Shown: positions 1-12,288 of the stretch, piece after piece
Layout: every line of letters starts with the position of its first letter
How positions within the stretch are numbered: the stretch's first letter is position 1
Assembly (NCBI GenBank): GCA_964019055.1
Contig: OZ025211.1
Coordinates: forward strand, 13,468,082-13,532,081
Direction: 5' to 3'
Length of the DNA stretch: 64,000 nt
Source: Anthopleura xanthogrammica
Taxonomy: Eukaryota > Cnidaria > Anthozoa > Actiniaria > Actiniidae
The notes under the pieces: model-generated
Databases searched by the model: none
What the model saw: the letters and a program-made list of their open reading frames with translations, nothing else
Told to the model about the DNA's origin: nothing
Translations under genes and position numbers: made by a program

Positions 1-128
1 CTAGCTTAAAGCACTGAGGGAACCAGTCAGAAAATACCAGTAAACCATTTTAACAAATTTCAGTTTAAGAGAAAACAGGTCTGCTTTGGTTACTGAGACT
101 TAATAAACACATTAAGTAAAATACATGT

Positions 129-247
129 ACTCCAGTTTCATGTTTCGTAAATACTGCTGTTCATTATGACCACCGACAGGCTAAGCCTGTGCAAATGAAT
201 CTGAGGTCATAGTGTACAGCAGTATTTATTGAACATGAAACTGGAGT
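129..247. repeat. Short foldback (MITE-like) inverted repeat
   Basis: Two 32-base arms (129-160 and 216-247) are reverse complements with about two mismatches. The inner sequence continues the symmetry with TATGACC/GGTCATA and the palindrome ACAGGCTAAGCCTGT. The whole 119 bp can fold into one hairpin. It lies just past the 3' end of the minus-strand gene that stops at 266, so it is either an independent miniature element or a terminal part of a larger one. No target duplication was identified. Confidence 0.75.
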
Positions 248-265
248 ATTTCAAGATTTTCATTT

Positions 266-3200
266 TTAGTTTTTCCATTTACCTTTGTCCATACTTACCA
301 TGGCCTTGGCCATCATGGGATGGCAACAAAACCGACACTGATCCAGGTTTTCTTTTTTAGTAAACCCACAGTTGCAATACGATGGCTTACTAACACGTTG
401 AGGAATATAGGAGATTTGTTGGTTAGGCTTAGCAGACACATCAAAACCCTTATCTCTTAGCCATAGAAGTGAGACATGTTCATGGCGGAATATTTGTTCC
501 CATCTCTTGATGTAAAAAGTATTTCTGGAAAATTTAGCAATGGAGATGTGCTTTGCTTCCCTCCCCTCCATAGAATTAAGTCCCAACCCCATCCCATACT
601 TAGCCAGCATTTGTTCAGTGTGCGAAGGAACAACACAGGCAACGGTCCAAACTGTGGGATTAACACTATAAAAAACATAGTTAGCACGTAAATATTTGTT
701 ACAAAGTTCTTTAAGTTTACTAACCTGTTCAGATGTTATGTTAATTCTAGTAAAAAGGGAAACTGAATCACGTAAATAAAGGCAAATCAACGCAAGGCCA
801 TAGATACGCTGTTGATAGTGTTCACCATCTGTACCTTCTTCAAGAACCTCAATCAAAAACATAAAATTAAACAAAAACATACGAGAATCTCTCCCTGTGA
901 ATCGATAGTCAAAGCTATCGCATTTCGATCCTTTGCTGTCTTCGAACCATCTTACAACCTTCTTGGCCAGCCTTGTAAGACAACATTTTTGCTTCAATGT
1001 TTCTACATATTTCACAAATTTTGAATTTTTTGGCAATTTAGAAAAAGAAGAATAGTTATAAATGCCTTGAGAGCATTGATTGAGTAGCTCATCAAGAAAA
1101 TATCGGTGTGCATGAGCACATGCATTGTTCTTAAGGTGCAGAGAATCAACATGTATATTGTCAACTAACTTACCCAGTAGTGGTAGAAATTCTTGCCTAC
1201 TTTTCTGTTCAGCAATAAATTTGGTGGTATTTTTTCGTCGAGTTGACTCAGCTAGTTTTTTCTTGTCTAGTTCAGCTTTAAATTTTGCTACAGCCTTGGC
1301 AACTTTAACTCTAAAACTGTACTTCCATGCTTTCCAAGTGTCAGAAGGCTCAGGACCAAAAGTACCAGAAAGTACAGACTCAGATTTTGAGCTTTTTAAG
1401 GAGATGTCGGCAAAGGAAGAAAAATAAGTGGCACTGTTGCTGAGCTCACCTGTCAAAAAACAAAGCATTTTCATATCATTGGGAAACTCTGAAAAACAAA
1501 ATTTGATGTTACGTGTTGAACCATTATTCAGATTGAGAGTATATGTTGTTTTCTCTATTCTGTCTACTTCTTGCATTACTTGTGTTACAAAGCGTCTGAC
1601 TGCTAAACAATTTTCATTGCAGTTAGCACCAAAGAGAAGAAAGTTCTCTGAACTGCTTAAAACTCGCTGCCCAATGTTAAGAATACTGACAAGCCAATGC
1701 CACCGAGGTATCGTCTTTACCACAAGGAGCTCCATCTCCGCCCAAAGCTACATGGAAAGTGTCCGGATCACCAAAATAAGAAAGCTCATAGTCATTGTTA
1801 AGATAAAAAGTACAAATACTAATCAAAAGCTCTTCTAAGTTCCTATACATACCATCTACCTTTTCCTTTTCCTGCAAGTCAGCACACAACGTTTCTCGAA
1901 CACTATACAAAGTACCTATATTAATATCACTGATAAAAAACATTAACCTGTAATACGGAATCAGCTTTGGAATGGGGCAGCCTGAAATAGTTAACCGACT
2001 AGCCTTCCTTTTACCTTTTACCTTTCTATTATCCTTAAATGCGTTAGATCTATAAACACCCAGATACTTCTTCTTCCCCATAACCCCCCTACTATAATAA
2101 GTTGCTACAGATCTTGTTACATTATCAGTGGATTTTTCAAATTTTTTGAGTGACTTTTTATAAATTTTTGGTAGAACCTTCAGCTTGATATTCTTGCTCT
2201 TTGAATCCTCCACAGCTTGCATGATCTTGTCTGCCTTCACCAGCTTGTCCACAGTATCAACCAACCCATAGCTTGCTCCCTCCTGACTCCCATGTATTTC
2301 TATTGCTGCTTCCATCGTCTCTCGTCTGCGTTTCCGTGTGGTGGTGTTCTTCAAATTAATTCCAGTCGGCTGCTTTTTTCTTGCATTAACTGCACGCAAT
2401 GACAAAAACTTCCCACCATCCCCCTCCTTTCCACTTAGCTCTACTCTGGTGCTCTCTAACTGCTCTGTCTCTGCTACTAAACTGTCTACCTGTAATAATT
2501 ATTTTATATTCATATTAGATCTAGTAGCAGTGATTGTATATATATATATACATATATATAGCTTAGTGCAAATGTCTAAAACAAAAATCGAACCAATTTG
2601 ACCATTAAAATGGCACAATCTTGTCAATAACTTTTTCTCATATTTTTGAACACTTTCTTGTATTCCTTTTTGTTGTATTATACATAATTTTCATGCATTG
2701 TAATTTCAAATTTATAAGTTTTATTTCAGTTGTAACAGTCACCGATAAACTAAACTAATCTAAACTAAGCCTAAATTTAAGCTTTACTTAAGCTTAATTT
2801 CCACTTGAATTTATATAAGAACAAAACATTCCAGTTTTCGAAATACTTAATAAAAATGTTTGAAATACTTCGAAGACATAATTCTTTACTCGGACAAAAC
2901 CGATCGGATGAATCTAAAACTTATATATTTGTAAACAGGGCTGTAAGTGCATTGTTTTGACAAATTTTGAAAATTATAGATTTTTCTATTCTTCATGGCG
3001 TAGGTGACCATTACAGACATTGTTTTATACCCAGCTAAACCAAGCTGCATTGATTTTCTATCTGATATTATACTAAAAATCACAAATGGAACGCGCGTGT
3101 TATTAAAAAAATTAAAGACCCTGTCGTGACACTGCCGTATTAGATAGTAAGTTTACTAAAACTTACAATCATCAGAATAATGGCAAGCAACAATTTGCTA

Positions 3201-3386
3201 GCAAGTTAGCTTTATTTGTCATACCTTTCCATTCAACCTCCGAAGCTTTGCCCTTTTCACTTCGACTTCTTTGTCCTTCTCCATTATCTCTCTGTTTAGT
3301 TCGGCGATGATGTTGTTTCTATCCGCTAGGTCTTCTTTCAACTGTTTCTGGGCTTTCATGAAGCCACCAACATTAAAACGCGGCAT
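266..3386 (-). pseudogene. Two-exon gene, coiled-coil N-terminus, unknown transposon-like protein, frameshifted
   Basis: Exon 1 (3386..3225) encodes 54 residues starting MPRFNVGGFMKAQ, a charged heptad-rich helix. It ends at a GT donor and joins in phase to exon 2, which starts at 2489 after a TTACAG acceptor. Exon 2 reads without a stop to 1677, then the frame is lost. The second reading frame (about 1735 down to 266) continues the same protein, so one inserted base near 1694 (GTGGCATTGG) is the simplest explanation. The joined product would be about 800 residues. Visible features are a basic patch near residue 95, a GGDGAPCGKDD segment at the frame break, and a C-terminal CNC-x12-CRFC zinc-ribbon-like motif. 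I recognise the protein as similar to repeated uncharacterised cnidarian and sponge ORFs, probably transposon-encoded, but cannot name a superfamily. A programmed frameshift is possible but less likely than decay. Confidence 0.6.
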
Positions 3387-4324
3387 TTTAAACTTGAATT
3401 TTCTCCGCGAGGAAACAAAATTTTACAAAACTAAAAAGAAGGTCATGTATTTAGATCATAGGACTATCCAGTATATAGAGAAAACATTCCATCCTGCTGT
3501 TCCATAAAAAGTTAAAACAAGCCTCAAATAATGAGGTTCAATTGACGGTTTGTTAAGACATGTCCTATTCAAAGTTTAGGATAACGAAAAAAAATGAATC
3601 CTTAACCATTATCGGCCATGTTTGATATCAAAACCTCGGCAAACTCGAGCATTATCATTTCCCGCTAATCGATTTCCCATCGGAATAAATACGACGAGCT
3701 AACGAGCTCATACACGAAGCCAAAATTTGACTTCGTAAACTAGGTCCCAGGCCCCCAAAAATATATACGCGTCCAATATGGCGACGAGTACGCGAAACAT
3801 TGTCGATTTTGCGTGCGTTTTTTACCACCGTGATTTAAGCATGCAATTACATTCTCTTGAAACGAAACAAAGGGCTTATATAACAACATGCTAATAGATT
3901 GGTAATATTTTGTGAATTGCCGCTAAATCGGAAAACCCTATTTGCAACATCCTCTGATCAGTCTTCAGCATAATTTGTGCATTTCTTACTCTGGTTACCC
4001 CCTCCCCCCTATCCAAACGGAAATATATTATGGGCAAAGTGAAAGTAGTGAATAATATTAATATAAAATGTCAATAACAAGTAAATTACCATTTCATGTT
4101 AATCATTTAAAAGTACCTTTCATCCATGTTAAAGCCTTTAAAACTGTCTGCTTTCAATAAGGTATTGTAAGTCCTTCTAAAATCTTTTCTTTTTGAAGAT
4201 CGAGAATATTTGCCAGAATCAGAACTGGAAGCCTTGTTCTCACTCTTAAAGTGATTTTCTTAAATAACATTTTCTTGTTTTAATGTCCTCTGGTAAGAAT
4301 GAAATTACTTGAATTAATATATCT
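3387..4324. other. No supported gene
   Basis: Upstream of the coiled-coil gene. It includes a short plus-strand ATG ORF at 3778 (MATSTRN..., 35 codons) with no recognisable continuation. Nothing else was recognised. Confidence 0.5.
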
Positions 4325-5000
4325 AACTTAAATCAAGATCTTGAAAATCAGCTACTCGGTCGCTTAAAACAAGACGTACCAACTTAAATCAAGATCTTGA
4401 AAATCAGCTACTCGGTCGCTTAAAACAAGACGTACCAACTTAAATCAAGATCTTGAAAATCAGCTACTCGGTCGCTTAAAACAAGACGTACCAACTTAAA
4501 TCAAGATCTTGAAAATCAGCTACTCGGTCGCTTAAAACAAGACGTAACCAACTTAAATCAAGATCTTGATAATCAGCTACTCGGTCACTTAAAACAAGAC
4601 GTACCAACTTAAATCAAGATCTTGAAAATCAGCTACTCGGTCGCTTAAAACAAGACGTAACCAACTTAAATCAAGATCTTGAAAATCAGCTACTCGGTCG
4701 CTTAAAACAAGACGTACCAACTTAAATCAAGATCTTGAAAATCAGCTACTCGGTCACTTAAAACAAGACGTAACCAACTTAAATCAAGATCTTGAAAATC
4801 AGTTACTCGGTCGCTTAAAACAAGACGTAACCAACTTAAATTAAGATCTTGAAAATCAGCTACTCGGTCGCTTAAAACAAGACGTACCAACTTAAATCAA
4901 GATCTTGATAATCAGCTACTCGGTCGCTAAAAACAAGACGTACCAACTTAAATCAAGATCTTGAAAATCAGCTACTCGGTCACTTAAAACAAGACGTACC
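4325..5000. repeat. Tandem repeat, 12 copies of a 56-57 bp unit
   Basis: Units start at 4325, 4381, 4437, 4493, 4550, 4606, 4663, 4719, 4776, 4833, 4889 and 4945. A truncated thirteenth begins at 5001. Each unit contains the 12-bp palindrome TCAAGATCTTGA and then CAGCTACTCGGTCGCTTAAAA. Units vary at a few positions (GTACC or GTAACC, CGGTCGC or CGGTCAC), giving 56 or 57 bp. Copies are nearly identical, so amplification or homogenisation was recent. There are no unique spacers, so it is not CRISPR-like. Confidence 0.97.
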
Positions 5001-5860
5001 AACTTAAAACAAAAAGTTAAAAGTATTTTATTATTATTATAGTATTATTATAGTAATTCCTAGGGTTAACAATTTTTTTATTAATTTAGTCAACTCATAT
5101 ATGGAATCAATTACTACTGGCTAACACAATCAACTATTTACAATTTTTATTAATCAAATATTGTATTTACCTCGTTCACCATTGCCCAGCTACCTACTAA
5201 CTTTGCCATCTGGGAAGTTGTTGGGTTTCTGTGTAATATATGTACAAATACTACATATTAGAATTTTTAATGACCCATTAATGCGCTATTCAAGATTTTA
5301 TTGGTAAATTATTTTTACAATTATTTCATTACACCCACCGGTTTGTATATAAATAACAGCTGTAACATTTTTCAAGAGACGAAACTTCACTATGCTCTGA
5401 AAATTAGCCTTACTACTGCGAATTTCACACTGTAAATCTTTCAGTTGGAGATAGTCCACGTATGTATTAGTCGTTATCCAAACACAATACACGCATGCGA
5501 CATAATGTATGTGATGTAGGCTCCCATAGTCCCAAAAAAAAACACTAGATAAAAAACTCCTAAACATTTTCAATCATTTGATGTGATTGGATGTACTTAT
5601 GACACACCTACCAAATTTTGCTTTTCTTTGTTAAAAGCAGATCTATAATTCGCCCAAAAGTTAATTATTATAAAACCATCAGTGTTTATGGTTCGAGTGA
5701 CTTCTCTACTGAAATCTTTAAAGGCAAATGTTTTCGTTTTCCTGTTTCGGAATTACATGACAATTATGGACTATTCCTTTTTTATGCCTTCAGGAGGGGG
5801 AAACGGTATGTAAAAACTATGAAATAAAGATGGAGTGTGAAAAATATGAATAAGATATTT
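5001..5860. other. No supported gene
   Basis: AT-rich sequence between the tandem array and the foldback element. Short ORFs at 5298-5573 (minus) and 5618-5827 (plus) have no recognisable domain or convincing splice context. Confidence 0.5.
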
Positions 5861-6022
5861 CAATAGGAGATATCGTAGTTACACTCCATTGCCTTCAAAC
5901 AATTGTTTCAAGTTGAGGCAATTGGGTCAACAATACAGTAAATGTATACACACTGACCCAAATGCCTTGATTTCAAACAATTGTTTCAAGGCAATGGAGT
6001 GTAACTACGATATCTCCTATTG
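5861..6022. mobile_element. Foldback element with perfect 35-bp inverted repeat
   Basis: 5861-5895 and 5988-6022 are exact reverse complements over 35 bases, starting CAATAGGAGATATCG. Inside, both arms continue into CAAACAATTGTTTCAAG, itself palindromic, and then an imperfect GGCAATTGGGTCA/TGACCCAAATGCC pairing. Almost the whole 162 bp therefore forms a hairpin with a loop around 5930-5955. It lacks coding capacity. This is the structure of a foldback MITE. I could not assign a target duplication. Confidence 0.9.
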
Positions 6023-6309
6023 ATTATGAACACTGATATTATGATAAAGCATCCAGGAAAATCGATTAGCCAATCAGATTGCGAATCGTGTTTTCGAAAA
6101 ACGAATCAATTCCATACGCCTTTGCACGTCAAATTCTCCTTGAACGAGGGGGAAAAAAAATGGCGAACAAGGAAAATACGAAGAGAAGTGTCAGCCAGTG
6201 AATTGAGCGTGCGGAGGATGATGGGATTGATTCTTTTTTCTAAAACGGAAATGATGCTTTGCGCGCCTAGTCAGATCACCTGGATGTAAAAAGAGCATTC
6301 CACCCTGAC

Positions 6310-9300
6310 TTAACTTAAAACTTTTGAGCAAAACTTTCTATACGCTAAAGATTTTTTAGATGACTTAATTCCCAAAACGAATTTCTCTATCATTATCAAA
6401 GCAAGCTCCTGGCTTTTGTCGTACGAAAAATTGAAAGCAAAATAGCTTCCCATCAAGATTAGCAAAGAATCAAGGTATGATTCATTTGATAATTCCAAAA
6501 ACACTTTCTTGTCAATTACCAAAAACATCTGGTCGGCCGTATTATCTTCATCCACAGTGCACCATAGACTTGGCTGCTTCGATTTAGATTTGCTTTGAAT
6601 TACTTCGTTGATATCAGATATATGCTACAGAACCGACAAGAAAGAAACAATTAGCGTATTGGCGTATAACTTTTAACTTAAAAGTTCTTAAGTTGTTTAC
6701 AACAATAACTACTGCTATTATTATTGTTACATTATCATTGCATCATCATTATTATTAACAGAGCAAATATCAAATCTGTGCAATTCAAATTCCAATTTTG
6801 AACTATTCGTGTGACAGACCTTTCATCAAATAGCAGTAGTTGCATGTACTACGGCTAAATAGCTACGCGTATTTCACTGGTTTACTGACTGCACTCTAAC
6901 GTTACAAATATCTTCCCATATTTTTTTTTACCTGTTCTTCAATGGAGTTCAGAAGTGGTCTGGTCATTTTGGTATCCAACCAATTGGAATGGATCAGGAA
7001 TGCGCCACACACGTCATCTAAAATGAAAAAAGAAAAGAAAACTATCAATGGAAAATTTGGATATGTAAACGTTATCAATGGTCTTCAATCAAATAAGATC
7101 AAAGTGAATATGTTATTTAACAACAGCCATTGCAACATTGCCCTTCAGCTAATAATACTGATTATCATCAGTATACTAGGCCAAATAACAAACTGCCCTC
7201 TTGAAAACGCACGCCTAGCGGGCGATAATGGATTTTGGCGGGCCGCAAATACGATTTGCAGCCCTGTTGCTCATTTAATAAAAACATTGGAGAAATTTGC
7301 TAAGATTTGGCCAAGTATATTGATGATAATAATAATAACATGACTTTTGTAGAGCATATTATTTATTTGTGGCCCTTGTAGCAACATTTGCACCCTTGCT
7401 GCGCTCGGGCCCAAATGATGCTACTCGGGCCAGCAGGATGACATTTTGCGTGCGCAGGCGCGAGACCGCTGGCCAGTGACTTTGTAATCGCGGGAGACAA
7501 TATGGCTCCAGTATTTAAATCCTTGATGATACTGACGATATCTAAAACAAATATAAATTTTGAGTACTTCCCAATTTTTGCTACCAATTTCCATGATATA
7601 TTTTGAAAATAGATAAGATAAATATGTATTTGCGGTAGAATTTCCTTGGGGGATGTCGTGTAGATCTTAAAATATATGGAGAACTAGATAATTTCTATAG
7701 AGAAATTTGCATTTTTTACAACACCGAAAAAATTTATAATATTTCTAGCGATCTTCGTACAAACACTTATTTTCTATTTCAATGTATATAAGAAACAAAC
7801 AGAAGGCAAATTTTCATGAAATTATTTCTTCGCTTATAGGTACATAGCGATAGTAATTTAGTGATAAAGTTCAAGTTAGCGAGTATAAACAAATGAAATA
7901 TAATAATTTTCAATGTTCCCAAATTTTCCTAACAGAATTAGCACAGCATTTTATCACATCATTGATTCAGCTTGCTAAATTGGGGGATATATACTAGATT
8001 TCGATATATTCGACTTAATTAATCATCGATGAAAGCTCAAGTGGTTTAGACTCGATTATCGCTGAAATAATTCTTCTATTCTTACATTTATCAAAATTAA
8101 CAGTTCAATAAATTGATTGAATTGAGTTTCTGTGTTTCATCGTAGCCAAATAAGCGGTAAAAAACGATGAAAAAGACGGACTTCACGTATTAAACAAGTC
8201 ATTACAGAAACGCTTGCCTTGGTCTTCCCGCGTTCGGGCAGCGCATGCGCACACGTAATGCCATCCTGCTACTCGGGCCACAAATAAACAATATGCCCTC
8301 CAAAAGTCATTTTATTGTCCTATTAACATACCACTGTCCATATCTTGAGATACATCTTCATTATCACTGAAAGCATTATTAACATCAGAAGAAATATGTT
8401 CCCAGTTTTGATGAAACTGTGCCATTGTAACTGCGTTCGCGTTTCGATGGGTACAGTACAGCTCTAGTTCATTTAGAAACTTCGAAAAAAGAAAAAGAAA
8501 TTAAAAGTGAATAAATAAAAAGATTTTGGTAAAATTGTTATCACACTATTTGAAGCCATAAATGTGACTCTGTCAAAAAAAAAAAATCAGTTATTGTTAC
8601 GACTAAGTATTTCTTTTTTTCATTGTAAAGACAAACAGTATTTTCATGAATTAAAACCAATTTGTTACTGTCTAGCAATTTCTATTGTTACAATTTTGAA
8701 TTCATTTCATGTTTCTTTTTCGTTAAGACAAATTGGTTTTTAGCAGGCGTCAACCAAGGCGTTCCTACAACATTCCATGAGACGTCCGTATTGGCCTTTT
8801 CCATAACGAGCAAGGGACTGGAAACGAGTTTCTCAAAATTATCTTAATTCAAAAACAAACCCCTTAAGAACAATTACAGATTAGTAAGATTTGAAAGTTT
8901 GAACAAGTTTGTGCAGATTGCAACGAAAATATGATATTTTGATTGTTTTCGAAAATACAGAGAATGTATGTTTGGAAGGACGTTTTGGAAGGACACCATA
9001 CATTTCTCTGTAATTTTGGCAGAGTTTGGTTGCTTATAAAAAAAATGTTATTCCGCCAAACGTTCTGCAACTTTGTCAATAAGCTTATATTAGGTTACTC
9101 TTCCATGTGATGGGGTCATTTTTTCTGGAACTATAATTCAATTAGTTTTTCACACTCGTACCCAGTCCCTTGCTCGATATGGAAAAGGCCAATTAATAGA
9201 TTTGTGTTTTCCTAAAAATCATCGAAGCACTTGTCGCAACAAAAAGGAAATCGCGAGAGGTTGCATGTGATCTGGGCTATAACACATGCCATACTCACAA

Positions 9301-11738
9301 CATTTGAGTCCTCTTTAAAAAAAGGAAAGGCATCAACAATTGTTCCTAAAACATCTTCTTCTTCGACGCCTTTGACGACATTCCTCCTGTGGGCGAAGGT
9401 AATTGACTGTAGTTCTTTTATGTTTTCTTTGTTTTTCTTTTTCTTTTTTATTTCTTTCAGAAGCTCTGCATTCAAATCTTCCACATCTCTTTCTTCAAGT
9501 CTTTCCTCTTTTGCCGATGACTTTCCTGTCTTGCAAACTTTTAATTTTTTTTCTTTTCTTTTTTGGTAGGTTTTTATGTTACTTAAACGCCGTTTCAAGA
9601 GAAACATCACAGTGCCCTAGAAAATAAACAGTTATGAGAATTAGAACTTGTCGTCAGATTTGTTTTTGAAATTATAAAAAGTCAAAACATACTAGAAGCA
9701 AAATAAGCAAATAAAAAAGTGTGGTCTCCCACTGCATTTTCCAGCCATGAGAAGTTAAAGCGAAAATCTTGTTTCCTTTATATCTTGCTCATCAAAAAAT
9801 TCACTTTTGCTTGGATTCCATGCGTAGAAGGGATGCGCGAAAACAATGTCCATAAACGTTCTTAAGCAATACTAGTACAAACAAGTACAAAACAATTATG
9901 TAATTATTTACCCAGTATGGGAATGTTGTCCCGGATTCCAAAGAAAATGAAGCGGGCTTGGGATCCTTAAGCACGGGAATTGCGTCACATATTCTCCTTG
10001 CTGCGACCACTAGATGTTCTTGGTTTAATTTCCCTTCCCCAACCGCAGCCTGAAGACAGGAAGCTGCATCTCTAATCAGCTGTCTTCTGTCATCATCTTC
10101 TGGATATTTTCCAGACTGGTTACATCGTTTCATCGACTCTGTTATGGGAAACTTAAAATCCACCAATAGTTCACCATCAGTATCTGTTGCGTTAGAGGAT
10201 GTTGATGCCAATGATGTGGTTTGCTTTGCAGTAGTTCTTTGTCTTTTTGTAGGAAGTTCCTAATAAACAATTACATACAAGATTCTTTGTAAGACTTGAA
10301 TTAAAATTATGCAAGGCTTTTTTATTCTTTTCTTTTCATTTCATCAAATTTCTTTCCTTTCATTTGATTTTTCTTTTTTTTTGTGTTTTTCCTTCTATTT
10401 TCTTTTTACGATGTTGTTTATTTGCCTGATATTAAATATTTCTTGCAAGTCCACAACAGCGAAGGAATAATTACAAAACCAGCGCCAAAAATGTAAAACG
10501 AAGATCCATGCTAATACAAATTACTAAAATTTAAGAGAATTAAGGCCATCCAAACAGCTACATAGATTATAAACTCTGATTTACGGTAACAATTTCGTTT
10601 TTTTAAAACGCTCATCTTTACTTTGGACCGGCTTGTTTACTTACTTTTTCTTGTGCGGGTTCATCTTCCTCATGTTCTGTTTGCCCAGACTTCTTCTTCT
10701 CGGCATTCGAAAGCTTATTTCTCTAATAAAAAAAAAGGTTATTTGAAGTTGGAAGTCTGTGATAATAATTTTGCTAATTAAATAAAGAAACCTCTTTCCA
10801 AAACGGTAAAAATAATAATTCCTACTTAAGAGAGAAGTAATCTTTACAACTAGTTACTGGTCAATTCTAACTGCGTAATTTACAATGTTTAGATTTGTGT
10901 ATATTTAGGGAGTTATCATTATTTATCTGGGGGGGGGGTGGGCCACTAAAATTGCATTGAGCCCTGTAGAGAAAAGGCCCTCCCTTGGAAGGCAAAGAAA
11001 AAAATGTGGCCCGCCCTTGAATAGGATAGAAAATATTATTAAAGCTCATTAAAAAAAATTCAAACCTCCCCAAACACACATTCAAAAAAATATGGCCCTC
11101 CCCACAAATTTAGTGGCCCTCCCTCCGATAAATAATGATAACTCCCTTAAACTGACGTTATCGGTAGAAACTATTTCTTTTTTAGAAGCCATAACAAGTC
11201 GGAACCCACTTGCATACCCAATTACAAACTGCAGATCAAATCGTTCTATAGGATTAAACCTTTAATTCAGCAGATTCTAAGCGCGCATCCTAATTCAACG
11301 TGCCCACACTCAACTCTTGAATAATCGTTTATATCGGGCTACAAATTGAAATTGGGTTTAGTGCTTGGATTTCCGTGCGAGAGTTTTAGAATTGGATGTG
11401 CATTAAATGGAGCGTGCTCCGTATAGGACAATATTTACCCAATCATCCAGTAAATCCCAGGTCTTTTTTCGGGTGATAAAACTATCAGGAATAAAGTCCT
11501 TCAGATCGGATCTTGTAAGGTCCAAGATGATTTTGGCGTCCAGGTTGTTTTCTGAAGTAAAAGAAAAGAACGATTGAAAACCAGGTAATGAAATTTAAAA
11601 GGCAAAATCTAGATCTGGCTTTTTTTTTTCTCTACACAGCTCACCTTCTACACAGTCAACAAAAACGTCATCAAATCCTTTCTGACGAAGGAAATCTAGA
11701 AGTTTTTTCATGTCTTTTGGCGGCTGGGAGGTTGCCAT
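6310..11738 (-). CDS. SAM-domain protein, SAMD3-like family, eight exons, 499 residues
   Basis: Minus-strand exons are 11738..11645, 11551..11439, 10722..10645, 10259..9912, 9616..9299, 8479..8332, 7017..6932 and 6624..6310. All junctions use GT donors and AG acceptors. Lengths sum to 1500 nt, giving one open frame of 499 codons plus stop. Residues about 9-69 (exons 1-2) resemble a sterile alpha motif: hydrophobic helices, then LDAKIILDLTRSDLKDF. A charged linker follows. Exon 4 carries DDRRQLIRDAASCLQAAVGE and VLKDPKP, and the last exon ends in a helical block (YLDSLLILMGSYFAFNFSYD). This arrangement is what I know from SAMD3-like proteins expanded in fish and cnidarians, of unknown biochemical role. 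No frameshift or stop is seen, so it may be functional. It could be a host gene or an old domesticated transposon gene. The start was chosen because the ATG at 11738 opens the SAM domain. Confidence 0.8.
7340..8310. mobile_element. Non-autonomous DNA transposon in an intron of the SAM gene
   Basis: The ends are inverted repeats: ATGACTTTTGTAGAGCATAT at the left matches the reverse complement of the right end (ATGACTTTTGGAGGGCATAT). Similarity continues through TTTATTTGTGGCCC and an AGCAGGATG...GTGCGCA block, giving arms of about 100 bp with an extra segment on the left. The interior has no coding sequence. The target duplication is not clear. Confidence 0.7.
8790..9193. mobile_element. MITE in an intron of the SAM gene
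   Basis: The arms 8790-8828 and 9155-9193 are inverted copies over 39 bases with about four mismatches, beginning ATTGGCCTTTTCCATA and running through GAGCAAGGGACTGG. The 404-bp element is noncoding and lies between exons 5 and 6 of the SAM-domain gene. Confidence 0.8.
10905..11149. mobile_element. MITE with a 21-bp core inverted repeat
   Basis: AGGGAGTTATCATTATTTATC at the left (from 10907) is mirrored at 11127-11147. Similarity extends through a G-rich run and GGCCACTAAA. About 245 bp, noncoding, in the intron between exons 2 and 3 of the SAM-domain gene. Confidence 0.8.
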
Positions 11739-11919
11739 TACAGCGAATGATAACGAAAGTCAAACAGGGCGAGTTCCTTCAATTGGTGCTTACTTTGCTC
11801 TCTCTATTGCTTTGAATAATCCCCAATGAACCTGAAAGAAACTCTGAGTCTTATTTATACTATATTTCATAACCCCTTGAGACAAGTTTGGATGGTTTTT
11901 TTTTAAAGCATTGCAAATG

Positions 11920-12235
11920 AATGTTTTTAATTCGAGTGCAAGGTATGCGCTCCCATTCAGTTAAAGCTATTCATTTAAGGATGCCTGGTTACGTAATCCA
12001 AGTACTGAAATATTGATTTCAAGTGTAAGGGGTGTAATCCCAGTTGGTTAAGCTATTCATTTAAGGATGACTGGTTACTTAATCCAAGTACTGAAATATT
12101 GATTTCAAGTGTAAGGGGTGCAATCCCAGTTGGGTAAGCTATTCATTTAAGGATGACTGGTTACGTAATCCTAGAATCCGATTCTGTTAAAGCTTTTCAT
12201 TGAAAGATAGCTTGTATTGTTATTGTAATCCTAGT
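11920..12235. repeat. Tandem repeat with an 86-bp unit, about three to four copies
   Basis: AGCTATTCATTTAAGGATG recurs at 11965, 12051 and 12137, exactly 86 bp apart. The two inner units are nearly identical, while the first and last are degraded. The array sits just upstream of the zinc-finger/transposase gene that starts at 12289. Confidence 0.85.
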
Positions 12236-12288
12236 TCTGAGATATAAAATGCATCAAATCATACACCATTTTGACCATATCTACCAGC

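Noticed and set aside
3778..3885. Short ORF MATSTRNIVDF... as a gene start
   Set aside because: Only 35 codons, no donor site in frame that leads to a recognisable second exon.
4702..4890. Minus-strand ORF of repeated LVLSDRVADFQDL units
   Set aside because: Occurs only because some repeat units are 57 bp (divisible by three); the 56-bp units break the frame.
4325..5000. CRISPR-like array
   Set aside because: The units are contiguous tandem copies with no unique spacers, and the genome is eukaryotic.
9231..9627. Plus-strand ORFs rich in Ser/Phe
   Set aside because: Antisense shadow of the Lys/Glu-rich fifth exon of the SAM-domain gene.
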